Below, piece by piece: positions 61,773 to 64,000 of a stretch of DNA of 64,000 bases. This stretch comes from Zygaena filipendulae (lineage: Eukaryota > Arthropoda > Insecta > Lepidoptera > Zygaenidae). The stretch lies in the NCBI GenBank assembly GCA_907165275.2, contig OU015652.1, positions 2,991,001-3,055,000 of the forward strand, written 5' to 3'. Below the pieces are notes generated by a model. That model was not told the DNA's origin. It saw only the letters and a list, made by a program, of their open reading frames with translations, and ran no database searches. The translations under genes and the position numbers were made by a program. The stretch's first letter is position 1. Each line of letters opens with the position of its first letter.

Positions 61773-64000
61773 CTTTTTACAGTGGAACGCCAGAAACATT
61801 AGCCAAAAAAAACCCGAACTAATTTTCCTGATTAATAAATTCAACCCATATGTCGTCTCAATTTCGGAGACATGGCTTAAACCTTCGGTTCGCTTCAGAA
61901 TCCAGGGATACTCATGCCTCCGAGATGACAGGGATGACGGATGGGCTGGCTGCTGTATTCTCGTGAATAAGACCCTCACCTATTCCCAAATTCCAATCCC
62001 ATCCCACAACCCTGGCCTCCACATAGTGGCCATAAGATTATTCAATATAACATTTGTGTCCATATATATCCCGCATCCCAATCAAAACATACTTTCTGAA
62101 CTTAGCTCCCTCCTCTTCTCACTCCCCTCCCCCCTTATCATTCAAGGTGATTTTAACTGCAGGCACACTCTTTGGGGCTCCCACTGTTGTGACTCGGTTT
62201 CTACACACCTCCTTGACCTTCTGGACAGTAATAACCTCTGCATTTTAAATGATGGATCAGCTACCCGCAGAACTTCTCCCTCCCAAAATATTAGCATTCC
62301 AGACCTTACCCTGTCTTCCCCTTCCCTTACATCCTCTCTTTCTTGGAGAGTCCTATCAAACTCCCATGGTACTGATCACTTTCCAATACTGACTACTCTC
62401 ATTCGATCCCCTCCCCAAATTCCAGACGTGTCTCCCCTCCTGAAATTCAGACTTCCCCAGGCCGACTGGGAAAAATTTTCTCAGTCAGTAGACAATAAAA
62501 TAAAAACCCTTCCGCCAGTTTCAAATGAAAATTTTCTTGGTCTCTACAGTGTGTTCACCACCATGTTACTATCAGCGGCAGAAGAATCGATTCCATGTAA
62601 AAACTCGGCCCGTGGTAAAATTTCATCGCCCCCATGGTGGGACTCCGAATGCACAGCTAGTGTCAAACTTCGGAACCAAGCGGAGCAACAGTTTTCATCT
62701 ACCCTGAGTATGGAGAACTACCTAAATTTCCAGCAAACCTCTGCCCGCACAAAGCGACTGCTATCAAAAAAAAAGTTTCAAGGCTGGCGTAATTTTTGTG
62801 AATCACTGTCCCCACGTGCACACACTTCCTTAGTGTGGAAAAAAATTAAATCCTTTCGTAGGTCTCTCATGGATAACCACAACCCGCCCTCTAATGACCC
62901 TTCCTCTTGGCTCCATAACTTTGTTAGTAAACTAGCTCCTCCCTTCGTTCCTGAAAAGAACCTCCTCCCTCCCCTCGACACTCAACCCTCTCTCTCACAG
63001 GATAGGATGAATGATGTTTTCTCATACGAAGAATTGATCTGCGCTCTGGACCACGTCAAAGATTCGGCACCGGGAATTGACGGTATTCCATATTCATTCA
63101 TAATAAAACTATCAAAATCAAGCAAAATTTTCTTTCTTCAAGTTATAAACAATATCTTCCAATCAGGCCTGGTTCCTCAAACGTGGAAACAACAAATCGT
63201 CATCCCTATTATTAAGCCTGGAAAGGATCCGAATAATCCAAACTCCTACCGACCCATTGCTCTGTCCTCCGTGATGGCTAAGATCTTGGAACATCTTGTA
63301 AAAAACCGACTAGAATGGATAGTGGAGAACAAAAATCTTCTTCCTAGAAGCCAATTCGGATTTAGAAGAGGCATCGGAACAATGGATAGCCTTAGTATAC
63401 TCACTACCGACATTCGCACTGCGTTCTCTCGAGAAGAGCACCTCATAGGTGTTTTCCTCGATATATCATCCGCTTATGATAATGTCCTGCTTCCAATACT
63501 TAGGCAGAAGATGCGCTATCTAAGTATCCCCGAGAGGCTAACAAATATCATTTGCAGTTTATACATGGATCGATCCATAACCATCCGCATCCAAGGTCAG
63601 CTGCTCCCCCCCCGACAAATCTGGAAAGGACTACCTCAGGGATCGGTCTTAAGCCCCTTGCTATATAGTATATATACTGCAGACTTGGATACCTCGGTCA
63701 ACTGCTTCTGCAACATCCTTCAGTATGCAGATGATCTTGTTTTATACTCCTCTTCCAACTCGTTTGAAGACTGCGCTAATCGACTTAATTCAGCGCTTAC
63801 TACTACTACTACTATATACTTAAATGATTGGCTATCTGAAAACGGACTTTCCCTCTCTGTTCCTAAAAGTAGTGCGGTTGTTTTTTCACGCAAAAGACAC
63901 ATCCCGGATATACTCCTGTCGGTAAATGACCAAAATATTATAATCGAGGATAAGGTGAAGTTCTTGGGGGTCATTTTGGATTCCAAGATGACGGGAATAC
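61714..64000 (+). CDS. LINE ORF2: AP endonuclease and reverse transcriptase (partial)
   Basis: The frame is open from the TGA at 61711-61713 to the window end, about 762 codons, without a stop. The endonuclease shows LQWNARNISQKK, ISETWLK, IIQGDFNCRHTLWGS and GTDHFPIL, the metal- and phosphate-binding motifs of the APE-like family. The reverse transcriptase shows FRRGIGTMDS, FLDISSAYDNV, GLPQGSVLSPLLYSIY and QYADDLVLYSSS with the catalytic YADD (about 63724-63735). It would nick target DNA and prime reverse transcription on it. The first in-frame ATG is at 62563, after the endonuclease, so initiation must use frameshifting, reinitiation or a non-AUG codon, or the true start was lost. ORF2 overlaps the end of ORF1 by 59 bases in the +1 frame. 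Confidence 0.93.
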   Translation, partial: MCYNNLLLLSLALTFTPLLNFLQWNARNISQKKPELIFLINKFNPYVVSISETWLKPSVRFRIQGYSCLRDDRDDGWAGCCILVNKTLTYSQIPIPSHNPGLHIVAIRLFNITFVSIYIPHPNQNILSELSSLLFSLPSPLIIQGDFNCRHTLWGSHCCDSVSTHLLDLLDSNNLCILNDGSATRRTSPSQNISIPDLTLSSPSLTSSLSWRVLSNSHGTDHFPILTTLIRSPPQIPDVSPLLKFRLPQADWEKFSQSVDNKIKTLPPVSNENFLGLYSVFTTMLLSAAEESIPCKNSARGKISSPPWWDSECTASVKLRNQAEQQFSSTLSMENYLNFQQTSARTKRLLSKKKFQGWRNFCESLSPRAHTSLVWKKIKSFRRSLMDNHNPPSNDPSSWLHNFVSKLAPPFVPEKNLLPPLDTQPSLSQDRMNDVFSYEELICALDHVKDSAPGIDGIPYSFIIKLSKSSKIFFLQVINNIFQSGLVPQTWKQQIVIPIIKPGKDPNNPNSYRPIALSSVMAKILEHLVKNRLEWIVENKNLLPRSQFGFRRGIGTMDSLSILTTDIRTAFSREEHLIGVFLDISSAYDNVLLPILRQKMRYLSIPERLTNIICSLYMDRSITIRIQGQLLPPRQIWKGLPQGSVLSPLLYSIYTADLDTSVNCFCNILQYADDLVLYSSSNSFEDCANRLNSALTTTTTIYLNDWLSENGLSLSVPKSSAVVFSRKRHIPDILLSVNDQNIIIEDKVKFLGVILDSKMTGI

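Larger units (their letters stand above)
60380..64000 (+). mobile_element. Jockey/CR1-like LINE, 3' end outside window
   Basis: A gag-like ORF1 with zinc knuckles is followed by an overlapping ORF2 with endonuclease and reverse transcriptase in the order of Jockey-superfamily elements. The 5' limit is unknown and set here at the ORF1 start. The 3' part of ORF2, any UTR and the tail lie beyond the window. ORF1 is frameshifted; ORF2 has no stop. The clade is inferred from motif style. Confidence 0.9.

Overview
The window looks like nuclear DNA of a lepidopteran insect (moth or butterfly). It is AT-rich intergenic and intronic DNA, broken by very GC-rich exons with canonical GT..AG introns. It is full of short dispersed repeats of a type common in Lepidoptera, including a recurring element with the motifs CTAGCTG and CCCGCGGGAA. 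It carries two spliced host genes in convergent orientation and two large retrotransposons. There is no bacterial-type operon, CRISPR array, rRNA gene or convincing intact tRNA gene.

Layout. Bases 1-15894 contain no gene I can support, only dispersed repeats, MITE-like inverted repeats, one tRNA-like SINE head and a LINE-tail-like fragment. Bases 15895-20531 (minus strand) are a complete Ty3/gypsy-class LTR retrotransposon, probably mag-like. It has two identical 105-bp LTRs, a 4-bp ATAT target duplication, a primer-binding site, a polypurine tract and one uninterrupted 1342-codon gag-pol frame. Bases 20532-27405 are again non-coding and include a 177-bp near-perfect palindromic MITE.

Bases 27406-34985 (plus strand) hold the last nine exons of a Rho GTPase-activating protein of the ARHGAP21/23 (Drosophila RhoGAP19D) type: the end of a PH domain, the complete RhoGAP domain, and a low-complexity tail. 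The 5' part, where relatives have a PDZ domain, is not in the window. Bases 34986-42916 are the 3' region and spacer between the convergent genes. Bases 42917-59255 (minus strand) are a complete 18-exon TRIM37 gene: RING, B-box, coiled coil, MATH/TRAF, then a long low-complexity tail of about 650 residues. Every exon junction was checked for reading phase by hand. Its introns are loaded with MITE-like and SINE-like insertions.

From about 60380 to the window end (plus strand) lies a Jockey/CR1-like LINE. Its ORF1 (gag-like) is broken by a frameshift inside the first zinc knuckle. Its ORF2 (endonuclease plus reverse transcriptase) is open to the end of the window but has no AUG near its start.

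The two host genes are not an obvious pathway pair. The RhoGAP family acts on Cdc42/Rho at junctions and the Golgi; TRIM37 is a ubiquitin ligase of centrosomes, peroxisomes and chromatin. I did not find an evident new biological system. The most interesting items are the apparently young gypsy element, the AUG-less LINE ORF2, the (GT)n tract replacing the pyrimidine tract at a TRIM37 splice acceptor, a phase-neutral TRIM37 cassette exon, and several MITE families whose related copies lie within tens of kilobases.
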